Positions 43,262 through 52,482 of a stretch of DNA of 64,000 bases are shown piece by piece. A program made the translations under genes and the position numbers. Position 1 is the first letter of the stretch. Every line of letters begins with the position of its first letter. The notes below the pieces were generated by a model, which saw only the letters and a list, made by a program, of their open reading frames with translations, had not been told where the DNA came from and searched no databases. The stretch comes from Bacteroidota bacterium (GTDB lineage: Bacteria > Bacteroidota > Bacteroidia > Cytophagales > Cyclobacteriaceae): contig JAFDYU010000015.1 of the NCBI GenBank assembly GCA_018267285.1, positions 1 through 64,000 of the forward strand, given 5' to 3'.

Positions 43262-45008
43262 CCGATTTCTCTTCAATCCAATTTTACAGTACCCGGCAAT
43301 TGGTTTCGTGCTGTTGCTTTTTCTTTGGTTTGCCTATTTAGAAATAAAGCGAAAACAAAAATATCTCACGCTAAGAATAGTTGTCCTCGCTTTTGCCATG
43401 ATTTCTGTCTTGGGCATTTTGCTGCGTCCATCGCATAAATCGGTTAAAAACATATCTGAAATTATTTTACTCACTCGGGGTTATGATTCAAAAAAAGTAG
43501 ACAGCCTACTCAGCCGTCATCCACAATTACAGGTTCTCCGAACAACAAGTGCTGCAGATTTTCAAAAATCTGAGCTGTTAAAAAATTGGAATGATCTGAT
43601 TGACAAAAATATATCATTTGTAGTTGGCGAAGGCATTCCTCCCTTTGTGCTCGATTTATTGCCGGGTAATCATTTTGCTTTTATACCCTGCACCGCTCCG
43701 GTTGGCATTACAGAGTTGGTTATCTCGAAGGAAGTTATTGTTCATCGAAAGAGTAGTATTCGCGGGGCTTTTAATTCGTCTGCGGCAACTGTATTAAAAT
43801 TGATTGGCCCCGGTGGCGTTGAAGATTCCGTCAGATTAAAAAACGGACACCATGAATTTAATTTTTCTCTCAATCCAAAAACGGAAGGGCAATTTGTTTA
43901 TTCGATCGTTGCTCAAAGCCAAAATGATACGATTGTTGAAAAACTCCCGGTCGACATTTTACCGGAAAGAAAACTTCGCGTGTTGTTTCTTTTTAACTCA
44001 CCAACTGCAGAAATCCGTTTTTTAAAAAATTATTTGTCGGCAAAAAATCATTCGGTTGCCGTTCGCTTCCAGACTTCAAAAAATAATTTTACCTACGAAT
44101 TTGCCAATCTTATTCCTGCAGAAATAAGGAACCTAAGCTCAACGCTTCTAAATACTTTTGATTTGGTGGTTACGGACGAAAAAACATTTAGCAGTTTTAA
44201 TTCTGCCGAGCAATCGATTTTAAAGAATGCCGTAAGAGACGGGCTTGGAATTTTGTTGGCGGCTTCCGATTTTAATCAGCCGGCTGTAAAAAGATTTTTT
44301 TTCACAGATCCGATTCATCTTAAAACAGATACCGTACACCTTGAGTTGGGCAAAAAAAAATATGTTTTTAATGTTGGTTTTTCTTCGATGGCAGATCGGC
44401 CAAATCTTGAATCCATCATCAGAATTAAAAACAGAATAGTTTCAGGCTATGTTTTTTCAGGATCTGGAAAAATTGGGTTTCAGCAGTTGCGCGAGAGTTA
44501 TCGGATGCTGCTGGAAGATAACGAAGAAGGTTATGGTTTGGCCTGGACGGATTTGATCGAACGTACAGCCCGAAAAAAAACAGTGCCATTCAAAATCGAA
44601 ATAAAAGCTCAATTCCCTTTTTATGAAGACGAGCCACTTACTGTCGATATTATCTCTTCGGGGTTGCAACCTGCCCTTATGGTTGACTCTTATACCGTTC
44701 CGTTGACAGAACATGTTTGGGTAGATGATTTCTATTCCGGGAAAATTTGGAACGGGAAAACTGGTTGGCATAAATTAAAGCTAACCACTGATTCGCTGCA
44801 AAAAAATTATTTTGTTTTCAAGGAATCTGAGTGGCACGCTCTGCGGGTCTCTCGTCAGATCATCGAGAATCAACGCATGCAAAAAACAGAAGATACGTAC
44901 ACATCCCTGCTAGAAAGTTCTTGGCGGCCAATTCCTCAGATCATCTTTTATATAGTATTCCTGTTGGCTTTTGGTTGTCTTTGGCTTTTGTCTAAAATAA
45001 ACGGTTAA
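43254..45008 (+). CDS. Membrane-anchored protein of the MoxR/BatA cluster, unknown function
   Basis: The 584-residue protein has two N-terminal helices (YPAIGFVLLLFLWFAYLEI and IVVLAFAMISVLGILL), a long periplasmic region, and a last helix (IIFYIVFLLAFGCLWLLSKI). The middle (KLRVLFLFNSPTAEIRFLKN to GLGILLAASDFNQP) resembles the glutamine-amidotransferase-like fold seen in many BatA-cluster proteins, without an evident catalytic cysteine. It overlaps the preceding gene by 8 bases and is followed after a short gap by a lipoprotein gene. I would expect it to work as a scaffold or sensor with the BatA and DUF4175-like proteins; that is inference from operon context. Confidence 0.75.
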   Translation: MISRFLFNPILQYPAIGFVLLLFLWFAYLEIKRKQKYLTLRIVVLAFAMISVLGILLRPSHKSVKNISEIILLTRGYDSKKVDSLLSRHPQLQVLRTTSAADFQKSELLKNWNDLIDKNISFVVGEGIPPFVLDLLPGNHFAFIPCTAPVGITELVISKEVIVHRKSSIRGAFNSSAATVLKLIGPGGVEDSVRLKNGHHEFNFSLNPKTEGQFVYSIVAQSQNDTIVEKLPVDILPERKLRVLFLFNSPTAEIRFLKNYLSAKNHSVAVRFQTSKNNFTYEFANLIPAEIRNLSSTLLNTFDLVVTDEKTFSSFNSAEQSILKNAVRDGLGILLAASDFNQPAVKRFFFTDPIHLKTDTVHLELGKKKYVFNVGFSSMADRPNLESIIRIKNRIVSGYVFSGSGKIGFQQLRESYRMLLEDNEEGYGLAWTDLIERTARKKTVPFKIEIKAQFPFYEDEPLTVDIISSGLQPALMVDSYTVPLTEHVWVDDFYSGKIWNGKTGWHKLKLTTDSLQKNYFVFKESEWHALRVSRQIIENQRMQKTEDTYTSLLESSWRPIPQIIFYIVFLLAFGCLWLLSKING

Positions 45009-45027
45009 GATGAGCTATCTTTACGCT

Positions 45028-45501
45028 ATGCGCAACGTATTTTTTATACTTTTTCTTTTGTCCCTTTTTTCCTGCGGACGGCCTCTTTCCAGTGAACAGC
45101 GAAAACAGATCAGCGAAAACATGCAAGCCGGGGCTATAAAAAAGATTTCGGATGCTGAGCTTACGCAAGCCGGCTTTGATTATGGAAAAACGGTTGCCTC
45201 TTTAATTCAAAATGGAAATAACAGTACAGTGGTTGATTCAGTCGAAAATAAATTCAACGTTGAAATTATTTTTTTGCAAGCAGGTGCTCGTGGTTTGCGT
45301 TTGGTTGAACAACAGATTTTGGATGCCTATCTCGCAACAAACGATATTAACTTAAGAGAAAACATCCAGCGCATGGGCAAAGATTCATTACTTTATACCA
45401 AGCCCCTTGTGAAGGAAAGGCCCGATGGATCGGGTGAGTTTGTGAGGGCAATAGGCGTTCGAATGGCAAAGAAAACAGTGATCCTTTCCATGAACGAATG
45501 A
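45028..45501 (+). CDS. Small lipoprotein, last gene of the MoxR cluster
   Basis: From the ATG at 45028 the 157-residue product has a lipoprotein signal MRNVFFILFLLSLFSCGRPL with lipidation at the Cys of LFSC. The mature part is charged, with KKISDAELTQAGFDYGKTVA and EFVRAIGVRMAKKTVILSM near the end. I do not recognise a family; the closing block resembles the ends of some heme-binding-like DUF3365 proteins but the match is too weak to use. An open start six codons upstream is less likely because it would shift the signal peptide. It starts 19 bases after the preceding stop. Confidence 0.7.
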   Translation: MRNVFFILFLLSLFSCGRPLSSEQRKQISENMQAGAIKKISDAELTQAGFDYGKTVASLIQNGNNSTVVDSVENKFNVEIIFLQAGARGLRLVEQQILDAYLATNDINLRENIQRMGKDSLLYTKPLVKERPDGSGEFVRAIGVRMAKKTVILSMNE

Positions 45502-45653
45502 GCATTTAATGCCATATTTTTACAAAAAATAGGTGATGGGATACTGTAAAAAAAGGTTTCTTTTTGCGTAAATTAAGTATTAACCAAAGCGTAGTTTTGC
45601 GATCGAATAATATTTGTAGTTTTAATGTTTATTTTGTGCCTTTAATTTAATTC

Positions 45654-46631
45654 ATGGGTGTACTCTTATTCTCGTTATTTAGGAACAACAGCCAGATAGA
45701 GACCATACTTTTTGGGGTATTTGCCTGTGTAATTCTCGTTTTCTTGATCATAGATCTTGGGGTTTTCAATCGCAGCGCCCATAAAATTTCTACCCGGTCG
45801 GCACTGTACCAATCCATCTTCTGGGTGTGCATCAGTTCGCTATTCGGCTATTTGGTCTATCATTTTGATGAGGGTGGTTTCGATGCCTCCATTGAATTTT
45901 TCTCTGCCTACCTTACCGAGTATGCCCTTTCGGTAGATAATATCTTCGTGATACTCCTGATTTTAAAATATTTTTCTGTAAAAGAAGAGTACTATCACAA
46001 TGTGCTGTTCTGGGGCATATTAGGTGCTGTGGTGTTTCGTGGTGTTTTCATCTTTGTAGGTGCCTTACTCATCGCTCAGTTTGAATGGATACTTTATGTA
46101 TTTGGCGTCTTTTTAATCTATTCGGGTATCAAAATTTATTTTGAAGACAGCGATGAAAAAATTGACCCCGAGAAAAACCCTATACTTCGTCTTTGCCGCA
46201 AATATTTGCCCATGACCAACGATGAAATGGGCGGCAAGTTTGTTGCATCCGTCAATGGCAAATGGATGTTTACCCCTTTGTTTCTCGTGATTGTATTGAT
46301 CGAAACCACAGATTTGATTTTCGCAGTAGACTCAATCCCGGCTGCTTTTGCAATTACTCAAAATGAATTTTTGATTTACACTTCGAACATTTTTGCCGTT
46401 ATGGGTCTACGCGCTATGTTTTTCTTATTGGCAGGCATTATCGACAGATTCTACCTTTTGCAAAAAGGCCTTTCGATTATTTTATTCTTCATCGGCTCAA
46501 AAATGCTGCTTGAAATCATTCACTACGAAATCAGCCCCACGCTTTCTTTTACCGTGATTATAGTAACCCTCACTTTTTCTGTGCTGCTCTCGGTGGTCGT
46601 CCCTAAAAAAGAGGACGTTAAAGAGGGTTAA
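45654..46631 (+). CDS. TerC/Alx family membrane protein
   Basis: The 325-residue protein has nine or so transmembrane helices with the family's paired acidic motifs in membrane helices: EYALSVDNIFVILLILKYF and IETTDLIFAVDSIPAAFAIT. TerC/Alx members export manganese or calcium and help load metals onto exported proteins; tellurite resistance is a secondary phenotype. The start MGVLLFSLFRNNSQ is the first ATG. It converges with the LETM1-related gene (2-base gap), and a 152-base region upstream probably holds its promoter (TAGTTTTG at 45592-45599 is a possible -7 box). Confidence 0.9.
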   Translation: MGVLLFSLFRNNSQIETILFGVFACVILVFLIIDLGVFNRSAHKISTRSALYQSIFWVCISSLFGYLVYHFDEGGFDASIEFFSAYLTEYALSVDNIFVILLILKYFSVKEEYYHNVLFWGILGAVVFRGVFIFVGALLIAQFEWILYVFGVFLIYSGIKIYFEDSDEKIDPEKNPILRLCRKYLPMTNDEMGGKFVASVNGKWMFTPLFLVIVLIETTDLIFAVDSIPAAFAITQNEFLIYTSNIFAVMGLRAMFFLLAGIIDRFYLLQKGLSIILFFIGSKMLLEIIHYEISPTLSFTVIIVTLTFSVLLSVVVPKKEDVKEG

Positions 46632-46633
46632 GG

Positions 46634-47893
46634 TTAGTTTGCATTTATTTCTGCAAAGAAATTTGCCGGCAAAATTTTCAACAAAATTGGCAGGGTTAAA
46701 AACCGCTGTGGCAACGAAATAATAACAAAGGTTGGAATGGTTTTAAGTACTACGATTAATAGTTTCTGCATTTTTGCCTTCTCCTCTTCACTCAATTCTT
46801 TTGACTTGGATTTTTTCAGAAGCTCCATCAAATCTTCACTCTCCTGAACTTCCTTCACCAGTCGGTTTTTATTGTTACTCGTGATCTTAGAAAGCCTGCT
46901 GATGAATTGCTCGCTCACTTGCTGAAAATCTTGTTTACTCTGTAAATAATCGAGTTCGTGCCAATGTTCAAGCACAAAGCCCTCAATGGCCATCATGCTG
47001 TTTTCGAGGTCGTCATCACTGAAGCCCATGTAAGCACACAACTTTTGCAGGTAGTTTAGCTCTGCGCCTTCTACTTTTTTGTCGGACCAGATGGTGAGAA
47101 TGGCGATTTCAAGGAAGTACTTTTTTAATATCCACGAATTGTTGGTAGGCAGATTGATCTCTTCAATATCAATTCCATCGTCAAAAATTTTGATCGCCTC
47201 TTTTTTTCGTTCTGCCGAAAGGCCGGCACTCTGTAAAAAGTATTCTAGGAGTTTTCGTTCTTCGGGTTCGATCATGGTATTGGCGTGTGCAGCAGCAGCC
47301 ATTACTTTTACTACCGAAAACCGAAGTTCTTCTCGTTCGTACTTAAAAAAATCAGCTACAATTCTGTCGGCATTGGTGTGAATCCACTGCCCGAAAATAA
47401 ATATGTCGAGAAATAAAAGGCTGTTGTGAAAAAACTGTACCCAAAAATTGTTGGATTGAGTCCCGGAATATTCAATACGCTTGTCCAAAATCTTTTCGGC
47501 AAGCTCAAGAGGTGTTTTTTTTCTGCCAAACAGTGTTTTGGTAGGTGTTGAAAGTTCCGGAAAAACATGGTTGTAAAAGTTGCCGATGTTTTCCATGGTT
47601 TTCATGATCACATCCGAGAGCTCGTCAGCATCTTTAATGGGCCTGTCGTGAAAAAGCAATGAACTGCTAATGAGACTTTCGGCCAGCAGTATTTTCATGC
47701 GGTCTCGGTCTGCCCAGGGTGGCGAACCGTTAATTTCTATCGTTTGCCCGTACATTAGGCCGGTAGGCTGTATCACTCGGTAAAGCGATTGTTCCGGATG
47801 GGCAGCGTTTTTGATTTCGGAGGATAGGTCTTTCAAGAGTTCCTTCCGGTACTCAAGATATTTCATTAACCATCCTTTTTCTCCCGAACTCAT
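46634..47893 (-). CDS. LETM1-related biofilm-associated protein
   Basis: The 419-residue protein has three parts: an N-terminal helical region; a TerB-like helical domain (VVKVMAAAAHANTMIEPEER to LEIAILTIWSDKKVEGAELN, the acidic helix-loop-helix pairs of that fold) around residues 195-305; and a C-terminal LETM1-like segment (KLLIVVLKTIPTFVIISLPQ and LTLPILLKILPANFF). This arrangement matches the family annotated in Bacteroidota as LETM1-related biofilm-associated protein; the role is not understood at molecular level. It has no signal peptide. It is convergent with the TerC-like gene and upstream of no other gene on its strand except purE, 65 bases away. Confidence 0.8.
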   Translation of the reverse strand: MSSGEKGWLMKYLEYRKELLKDLSSEIKNAAHPEQSLYRVIQPTGLMYGQTIEINGSPPWADRDRMKILLAESLISSSLLFHDRPIKDADELSDVIMKTMENIGNFYNHVFPELSTPTKTLFGRKKTPLELAEKILDKRIEYSGTQSNNFWVQFFHNSLLFLDIFIFGQWIHTNADRIVADFFKYEREELRFSVVKVMAAAAHANTMIEPEERKLLEYFLQSAGLSAERKKEAIKIFDDGIDIEEINLPTNNSWILKKYFLEIAILTIWSDKKVEGAELNYLQKLCAYMGFSDDDLENSMMAIEGFVLEHWHELDYLQSKQDFQQVSEQFISRLSKITSNNKNRLVKEVQESEDLMELLKKSKSKELSEEEKAKMQKLLIVVLKTIPTFVIISLPQRFLTLPILLKILPANFFAEINAN

Positions 47894-47958
47894 ACTTTCA
47901 AAAATGGCCGAGAAGTTACAATTTTTTTTGCATTCATAAAAGAGCTCGTTTGGTTATG

Positions 47959-48474
47959 TTATTCCGTGAGCTTTTTCCAACCTTTCCGTTCAATCTCGGC
48001 AAACGATTCTTCTACTTTCTTTTGCAACGATGATTTATATTGATCCAATCGTTTCGCAATATTTTTGTCTGATGTGCCAATAATTTGTGCGGCAAGTATC
48101 CCGGCATTCTTTGCACCATTCAACGCCACGGTGGCCACAGGCACACCCGAAGGCATTTGCAGTATTGACAAAACCGAATCCCACCCATCAATGGAGTTGG
48201 AGGATTTTACCGGCACACCGATAACCGGTAGCGATGTTAATGAGGCAACCATCCCCGGTAGATGAGCTGCGCCACCTGCTCCCGCCACAATTACTTTTAA
48301 GCCTCGACTCCTCGCAGACGAAGCATAATCCACCATGCGCTTGGGTGTGCGGTGGGCAGAAACTACGGTGAGCTCAAACGGAATTTTAATCGCTTCCAAA
48401 AATTCGGCTGCCTCCTTCATTATTTTCAAATCGGACTGGCTGCCCATAATAATCCCCACCATTGGTTTGCTCAT
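47959..48474 (-). CDS. purE: N5-CAIR mutase (PurE, class I)
   Basis: The 171-residue enzyme rearranges N5-carboxyaminoimidazole ribonucleotide to 4-carboxyaminoimidazole ribonucleotide in purine synthesis. The phosphate and substrate motifs are intact: GIIMGSQSDLKIMKEA, VSAHRTPKRMVDYA (catalytic His) and AGAGGAAHLPGMVAS. Class I enzymes of this size need PurK, which is encoded just upstream and overlaps by 4 bases. Confidence 0.95.
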   Translation of the reverse strand: MSKPMVGIIMGSQSDLKIMKEAAEFLEAIKIPFELTVVSAHRTPKRMVDYASSARSRGLKVIVAGAGGAAHLPGMVASLTSLPVIGVPVKSSNSIDGWDSVLSILQMPSGVPVATVALNGAKNAGILAAQIIGTSDKNIAKRLDQYKSSLQKKVEESFAEIERKGWKKLTE

Positions 48475-49610
48475 GCGGTAACTTTCAGAGTTTGTTTCAC
48501 AAATTTCGTTTTCTGTTTCAACTTCTCAATTTCATTATCTACAATAGTAACGTGCCCCATCTTACGAAAAGGTTTGGTTATTTTTTTTCCATACAAATGA
48601 ATGTAAACTCCGGGCACACTCAGGGTCTCTTCCAATCCAACATAATTTGCCGGTCCAGAAAATCCTTCTTCTCCCAACACATTAACCATAGCGCTTGGTT
48701 GTATAATTGAGGTGTTGCCCAACGGCAAATTGAGTATAGCGCGCAAATGTTGGTGATACTGTGACGTAACGTTTGCCTCGATGGTTTGGTGGCCGCTGTT
48801 GTGCGGACGTGGGGCTATTTCATTAACCAAGATTTTTTTGTCTTTGGTTACAAACATTTCTACTGCAAGCAGCCCCACCATATTCAAATCCGTAATTATT
48901 TTCTTCGCGATCTCTTCCGCTTCATTTGCAGTCGGTTCTGAAATATCGGCCGGAGAAAATAAATACTCCACCAAATTTGCTTCCGGATGAAAAACCATCT
49001 CTACCGGGGGGAAAGTTTTTACTTCACCGTTTTCATTTCGTGCTACAATTATGGAAATCTCTTTTTCAAAATCGATCAGTTTTTCAAGTAGCCCGGGTGC
49101 ATCGAAAGCTTTTTCTAAATCTTTTTCGATATGAAGAATTTGAACGCCTCGGCCATCGTATCCTTCCCGGCCAAGTTTATTGACAGCCGGCAAAAAAGAT
49201 ACGTGCTTCTGAGCCTCTCGTTTGTTCTCTGTAAGAATAAAATCGGCCGTGGGGATATTGCGCGACTTGTAAAATTGCTTTTGGGTTCGCTTGTCTTGAA
49301 TCCGTTCAATTACCTCGGGTTGTGGAAAAACTTTTTTGCCTTGCGCTGCCAATTCTTTTAATGCAGAAATATTCACGTTTTCAATTTCGATCGTAATCAG
49401 GTCGCATGAACTTCCAAAATCGATTACGGTTTGATAGTCGGTGAGTTTTCCGGTTTTAAATTCAGCAAGTTCTTTGCACGGTGCGTTCGGGTCGGGGTCC
49501 AGTACGGAGAATTGGATGTTCCAATCTGTGCCTGCCTGAATAAGCATACGCCCAAGTTGCCCACCTCCTAAAATTCCAAGTTTAAATTCCTGATAAAACT
49601 GCTGCGGCAT
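48471..49610 (-). CDS. purK: N5-carboxyaminoimidazole ribonucleotide synthase (PurK)
   Basis: The 379-residue ATP-grasp enzyme makes N5-CAIR from AIR, ATP and bicarbonate. The N-terminal GILGGGQLGRMLIQAG is the nucleotide-binding loop. The ATP-grasp domain includes LPAVNKLGREGYDGRGVQIL and VNEIAPRPHNSGHQTIEANV, where the acidic metal ligands and Asn lie. The C-terminal LPLGNTSIIQPSAMVNVLGE is standard. It overlaps purE by 4 bases (coupled translation) and follows a TerB-like gene with a 3-base gap, so the three are one operon. Confidence 0.95.
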   Translation of the reverse strand: MPQQFYQEFKLGILGGGQLGRMLIQAGTDWNIQFSVLDPDPNAPCKELAEFKTGKLTDYQTVIDFGSSCDLITIEIENVNISALKELAAQGKKVFPQPEVIERIQDKRTQKQFYKSRNIPTADFILTENKREAQKHVSFLPAVNKLGREGYDGRGVQILHIEKDLEKAFDAPGLLEKLIDFEKEISIIVARNENGEVKTFPPVEMVFHPEANLVEYLFSPADISEPTANEAEEIAKKIITDLNMVGLLAVEMFVTKDKKILVNEIAPRPHNSGHQTIEANVTSQYHQHLRAILNLPLGNTSIIQPSAMVNVLGEEGFSGPANYVGLEETLSVPGVYIHLYGKKITKPFRKMGHVTIVDNEIEKLKQKTKFVKQTLKVTA

Positions 49611-49613
49611 GAT

Positions 49614-49997
49614 TTACTTCTGTCGCTTTTCGGCTTCCGTCACAATTTCATTTAAATGGGCATCGGTAAGTTTTGCCGAATACAACAGTAGCCTCACTTC
49701 CTTAACGTGGATATTTCCATCGGCAGCACATAATCTAAATAGATGGATGAAAGCTTCTTTCTTTTCGGGCAATGAACAACCACCAATTAAATCAAGTCCT
49801 CGTTGGTATATTTCACTTAGCTTCTTTGTTTTTACATCGCGCTGAAAAGTTTCATAAATCGCAAATGTAATTTTCTCTTCTTCCCTTATTTTATTCAATG
49901 CGCTTTGTTCTTTTTCACTGATTACTCCATCGGCACTGATCAGGATATGAGATAGGTAAAGCAATCCCAGATGATAGTTGTTTTTATCGGAAGCCAT
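49614..49997 (-). CDS. TerB-like small helical protein
   Basis: The product, 127 residues from the ATG at 49997 (MASDKNNYHLGLLYLSHILI), is all-helical. It has two repeats of the TerB-type acidic turn: SADGVISEKEQSALNKI and AADGNIHVKEVRLLLYSA. TerB folds bind divalent metals or act at membranes in tellurite and phage-defence contexts, but this gene sits directly upstream of purK-purE with a 3-base gap, so its regulation is tied to purine synthesis. An upstream ATG at 50033 adds 12 weakly supported residues. No molecular role can be assigned. Confidence 0.75.
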   Translation of the reverse strand: MASDKNNYHLGLLYLSHILISADGVISEKEQSALNKIREEEKITFAIYETFQRDVKTKKLSEIYQRGLDLIGGCSLPEKKEAFIHLFRLCAADGNIHVKEVRLLLYSAKLTDAHLNEIVTEAEKRQK

Positions 49998-50060
49998 ACT
50001 ATGATTTTTTTTAAAGATAGCTGAATTGCCCATGAAAGGGAAGGAACGTTTATCTTTTTG

Positions 50061-52175
50061 TTAACGAAGCAATTGATATACGGCAAAGGCAGATAAATAG
50101 GCGAGTGCCGTCATATAGCCCAACTGCAGCAACGGCCATTTCCAGCCTTTTGTTTCGCGTTTTACTACCGCAAGGGTGCTCATACACTGCATGGCAAACG
50201 TATAAAATACAAGCAGCGAAAGGCCTACGGCTAACGTGTAGCGCGGGCCGTTGGTCTCAGGGTTAATTTCCGATTTCAATTTTTGTTTGATGGTGGATTG
50301 GTCATCGGTATTGCCGATGCTGTAAATGGTGGCTATTGTTCCCACAAAAACTTCACGTGCTGCAAAAGAAGTAACCAATGCAATTCCAATCTTCCAGTCG
50401 TAACCCAATGGTTTGATTATCGGCTCTAATGTTTTTCCCAATTTCCCTGCATACGAGTGCTCCAGTTTATAGGCAGCAACACGCTCTTGAATTTCTGATT
50501 CGGATAATTTCTGATCTGCTGCTTGTACGCGTATGGTTTGATCTGCCGCACTCATTACATCTGCAGGGCCATAGCTTGCCAATACATACAAAACAATAGA
50601 AATAGCAAGGATGATTTTACCGGCCTCAAAAACAAAGGCTTTTGTTTTTTCAATGATCTGATACCCTACATTGCTCCACTTGGGCATTTTGTAAGTTGGC
50701 ATTTCCATGATAAGGTAGCTGCGATCTTTAACTTTAATCAGAAACTTCATGGCAAGTGCCGAAAAAATTGCTGCAAAGAAACCGAGGAGATAAAGCCCCA
50801 TCAACACTAATCCCTGATAATTGAAAAATCCGAACAATTTATAATCGGGAATAATGAGTGCTACCAAAATAGTATAAACCGGCAGGCGCGCAGAACAACT
50901 CATCAACGGTGTTACAAAAATTGTGATGAGGCGGTCTTTCCAATTATCAATCGTGCGAGTGGCCATGATGGCAGGAATGGCGCACGCCCAACCGGACATG
51001 AGTGGCACTACGCTTCGCCCATTCATTCCAAATTTGCGCATCACTTTATCCATTAAAAAAACTACCCGCGACATGTACCCGGTTTCTTCCAGAATGGAGA
51101 TGAACGCAAACAAAATGGCGATCTGTGGAATGAATATTACAATGCCGCCAATGCCAGGCACAATACCGTGTGAAATGAGTTCGAAAAAGGGCCCCGGAGG
51201 AAAAAACTTATCTAATTGAACGGTTAAGTTGGCAAACGTACTGTCAATAAAATCCATCGGGATCTGAGCCCACGCAAAAATCGACTGAAAAATCAGAAAC
51301 AAAATCAGAAAGAAAATAATGTAACCACCCACTTTGTGCGTAAGGACTTTATCAATGTTATGCGAAACTTTTTTCCAACCTTCATCCGAGGTGCGAATGA
51401 TTGCTTCATTCAATAAATCCTGAATAAACTCATAGCGTTTAATAGTCTCTGCTCCCTGGTATTTATGGGCGAAGAAATTGTTTTCTTTTGCCTTTTGGCG
51501 GATGTACTCACGATCTTCGGTGGAAAGAAAAACCAGGTTGTCCGATTGTTGTAAAAACTGATACGCCTCGTAATCAGAAGTCAGATTAAATTTTTGTCGG
51601 ATTTCATAAATAAGTGCTTTGTTTTCTTCCGCGGGCTGATATACAATTTTTTTGCTCGGGTTTAACGGTTTAGCCAAAACTCGTTTCAATTCATCAATAC
51701 CTTTTCCGGTGCGTGCGTTTATCAATACCACGGGCAAGTCAAGTTTTTCTTGCAATCTTTTGAGGTCAATACTTTGCCCAGACTTTGCCGCAAGATCTAC
51801 CATATTCAACGCAAGCACTATAGGTATTCTCAGATCCATCAGTTGCGTGAGCAACAACAGGCAGTTTTTTAGGTTGGTAGCATCGGCAACGAGCACCACT
51901 TTTTCTGGGTAAAATTTTCCTTTTTGATGGGTAAAAACTTCGGCCACAACTTTTTCGTCTAGTGTGCGTGGGTACAAACTATAAGTGCCCGGCAGATCGA
52001 TTATTTCGGCAGTAATTTTATCATTGAGTTGACACACCCCCGTTCGTTTATCTACGGTTACACCAGGGAAATTTCCTATTTTCTGATTGAGGCCGGTGAG
52101 TTGGTTGAACAAGGACGATTTACCGGAATTTGGCTTGCCGGCCAGCGCAATTCTCAGTTTTAAATTGGAAGCCAT
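50061..52175 (-). CDS. feoB: Ferrous iron transporter FeoB
   Basis: The 704-residue protein has an N-terminal GTPase domain with G1 GKPNSGKS (residues 13-20), GNFPGVTVDKRTG (G2), DLPGT (G3) and NMVD (G4). A membrane domain of about eight helices follows, with the two gate motifs SGWACAIPAIMATR and SCSARLPVYTILV. Fe2+ is imported across the inner membrane. The ATG at 52175 overlaps the feoA stop (ATGA). A TTG one codon earlier is not needed. Length and motifs are normal; no FeoC gene is seen. Confidence 0.96.
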   Translation of the reverse strand: MASNLKLRIALAGKPNSGKSSLFNQLTGLNQKIGNFPGVTVDKRTGVCQLNDKITAEIIDLPGTYSLYPRTLDEKVVAEVFTHQKGKFYPEKVVLVADATNLKNCLLLLTQLMDLRIPIVLALNMVDLAAKSGQSIDLKRLQEKLDLPVVLINARTGKGIDELKRVLAKPLNPSKKIVYQPAEENKALIYEIRQKFNLTSDYEAYQFLQQSDNLVFLSTEDREYIRQKAKENNFFAHKYQGAETIKRYEFIQDLLNEAIIRTSDEGWKKVSHNIDKVLTHKVGGYIIFFLILFLIFQSIFAWAQIPMDFIDSTFANLTVQLDKFFPPGPFFELISHGIVPGIGGIVIFIPQIAILFAFISILEETGYMSRVVFLMDKVMRKFGMNGRSVVPLMSGWACAIPAIMATRTIDNWKDRLITIFVTPLMSCSARLPVYTILVALIIPDYKLFGFFNYQGLVLMGLYLLGFFAAIFSALAMKFLIKVKDRSYLIMEMPTYKMPKWSNVGYQIIEKTKAFVFEAGKIILAISIVLYVLASYGPADVMSAADQTIRVQAADQKLSESEIQERVAAYKLEHSYAGKLGKTLEPIIKPLGYDWKIGIALVTSFAAREVFVGTIATIYSIGNTDDQSTIKQKLKSEINPETNGPRYTLAVGLSLLVFYTFAMQCMSTLAVVKRETKGWKWPLLQLGYMTALAYLSAFAVYQLLR

Positions 52176-52408
52176 CAATTCAATATTGAAATGGTTGAAG
52201 CTTCTTCCAGCCGTAGAGACAGATCATAGCCCAAAACACTTACACATACCGGATCGCCAAAAGGTGCCGTAAAATTAAATCGCACAGCTGTGCCGGGAAG
52301 AAAGCCCATTTCCAAAAGCTTAACAGATATTTGCTCGTCCGTAAACCCAGAGATTATCGCTGTTTCACCCGGAACCATATCGGCAACAGATTTACTATTG
52401 GATTGCAA
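52175..52408 (-). CDS. feoA: Ferrous iron transport protein FeoA
   Basis: The 77-residue SH3-like protein begins at TTG (52408) and carries the FeoA pattern: DMVPGETAIISGF, KLLEMGFLPGTAVRF and SLRLEEASTISI. FeoA binds FeoB on the cytoplasmic side and modulates its GTPase. It overlaps feoB by one stop/start quartet. An AT-rich near-palindrome just upstream (52411-52430) is a candidate metal-regulator site. Confidence 0.92.
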   Translation of the reverse strand: MQSNSKSVADMVPGETAIISGFTDEQISVKLLEMGFLPGTAVRFNFTAPFGDPVCVSVLGYDLSLRLEEASTISILN

Positions 52409-52410
52409 CC

Positions 52411-52430
52411 TTATTTAGATTAATTTTAAA
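52411..52430. promoter_or_regulatory. Candidate metal-responsive operator upstream of feoA
   Basis: TTATTTAGATTAATTTTAAA has an ATTAAT core with partially matched arms (5 of 8 pairs). Fur- or DtxR-type regulators often use such AT-rich sites before feoAB genes. It lies directly before the TTG start of feoA, where binding would block initiation. The site is not strong enough to name the regulator. Confidence 0.25.
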
Positions 52431-52482
52431 CAGCTGCAAGATATGCGTGAAAAATTGTTAAAACAATGATTTTTGTAATACT

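Noticed and set aside
45592-45599. TAGTTTTG as a firm promoter for the TerC-like gene
   Set aside because: A TTG lies only 15 bases upstream, outside the usual spacing, so I mention it but do not list it as a feature.
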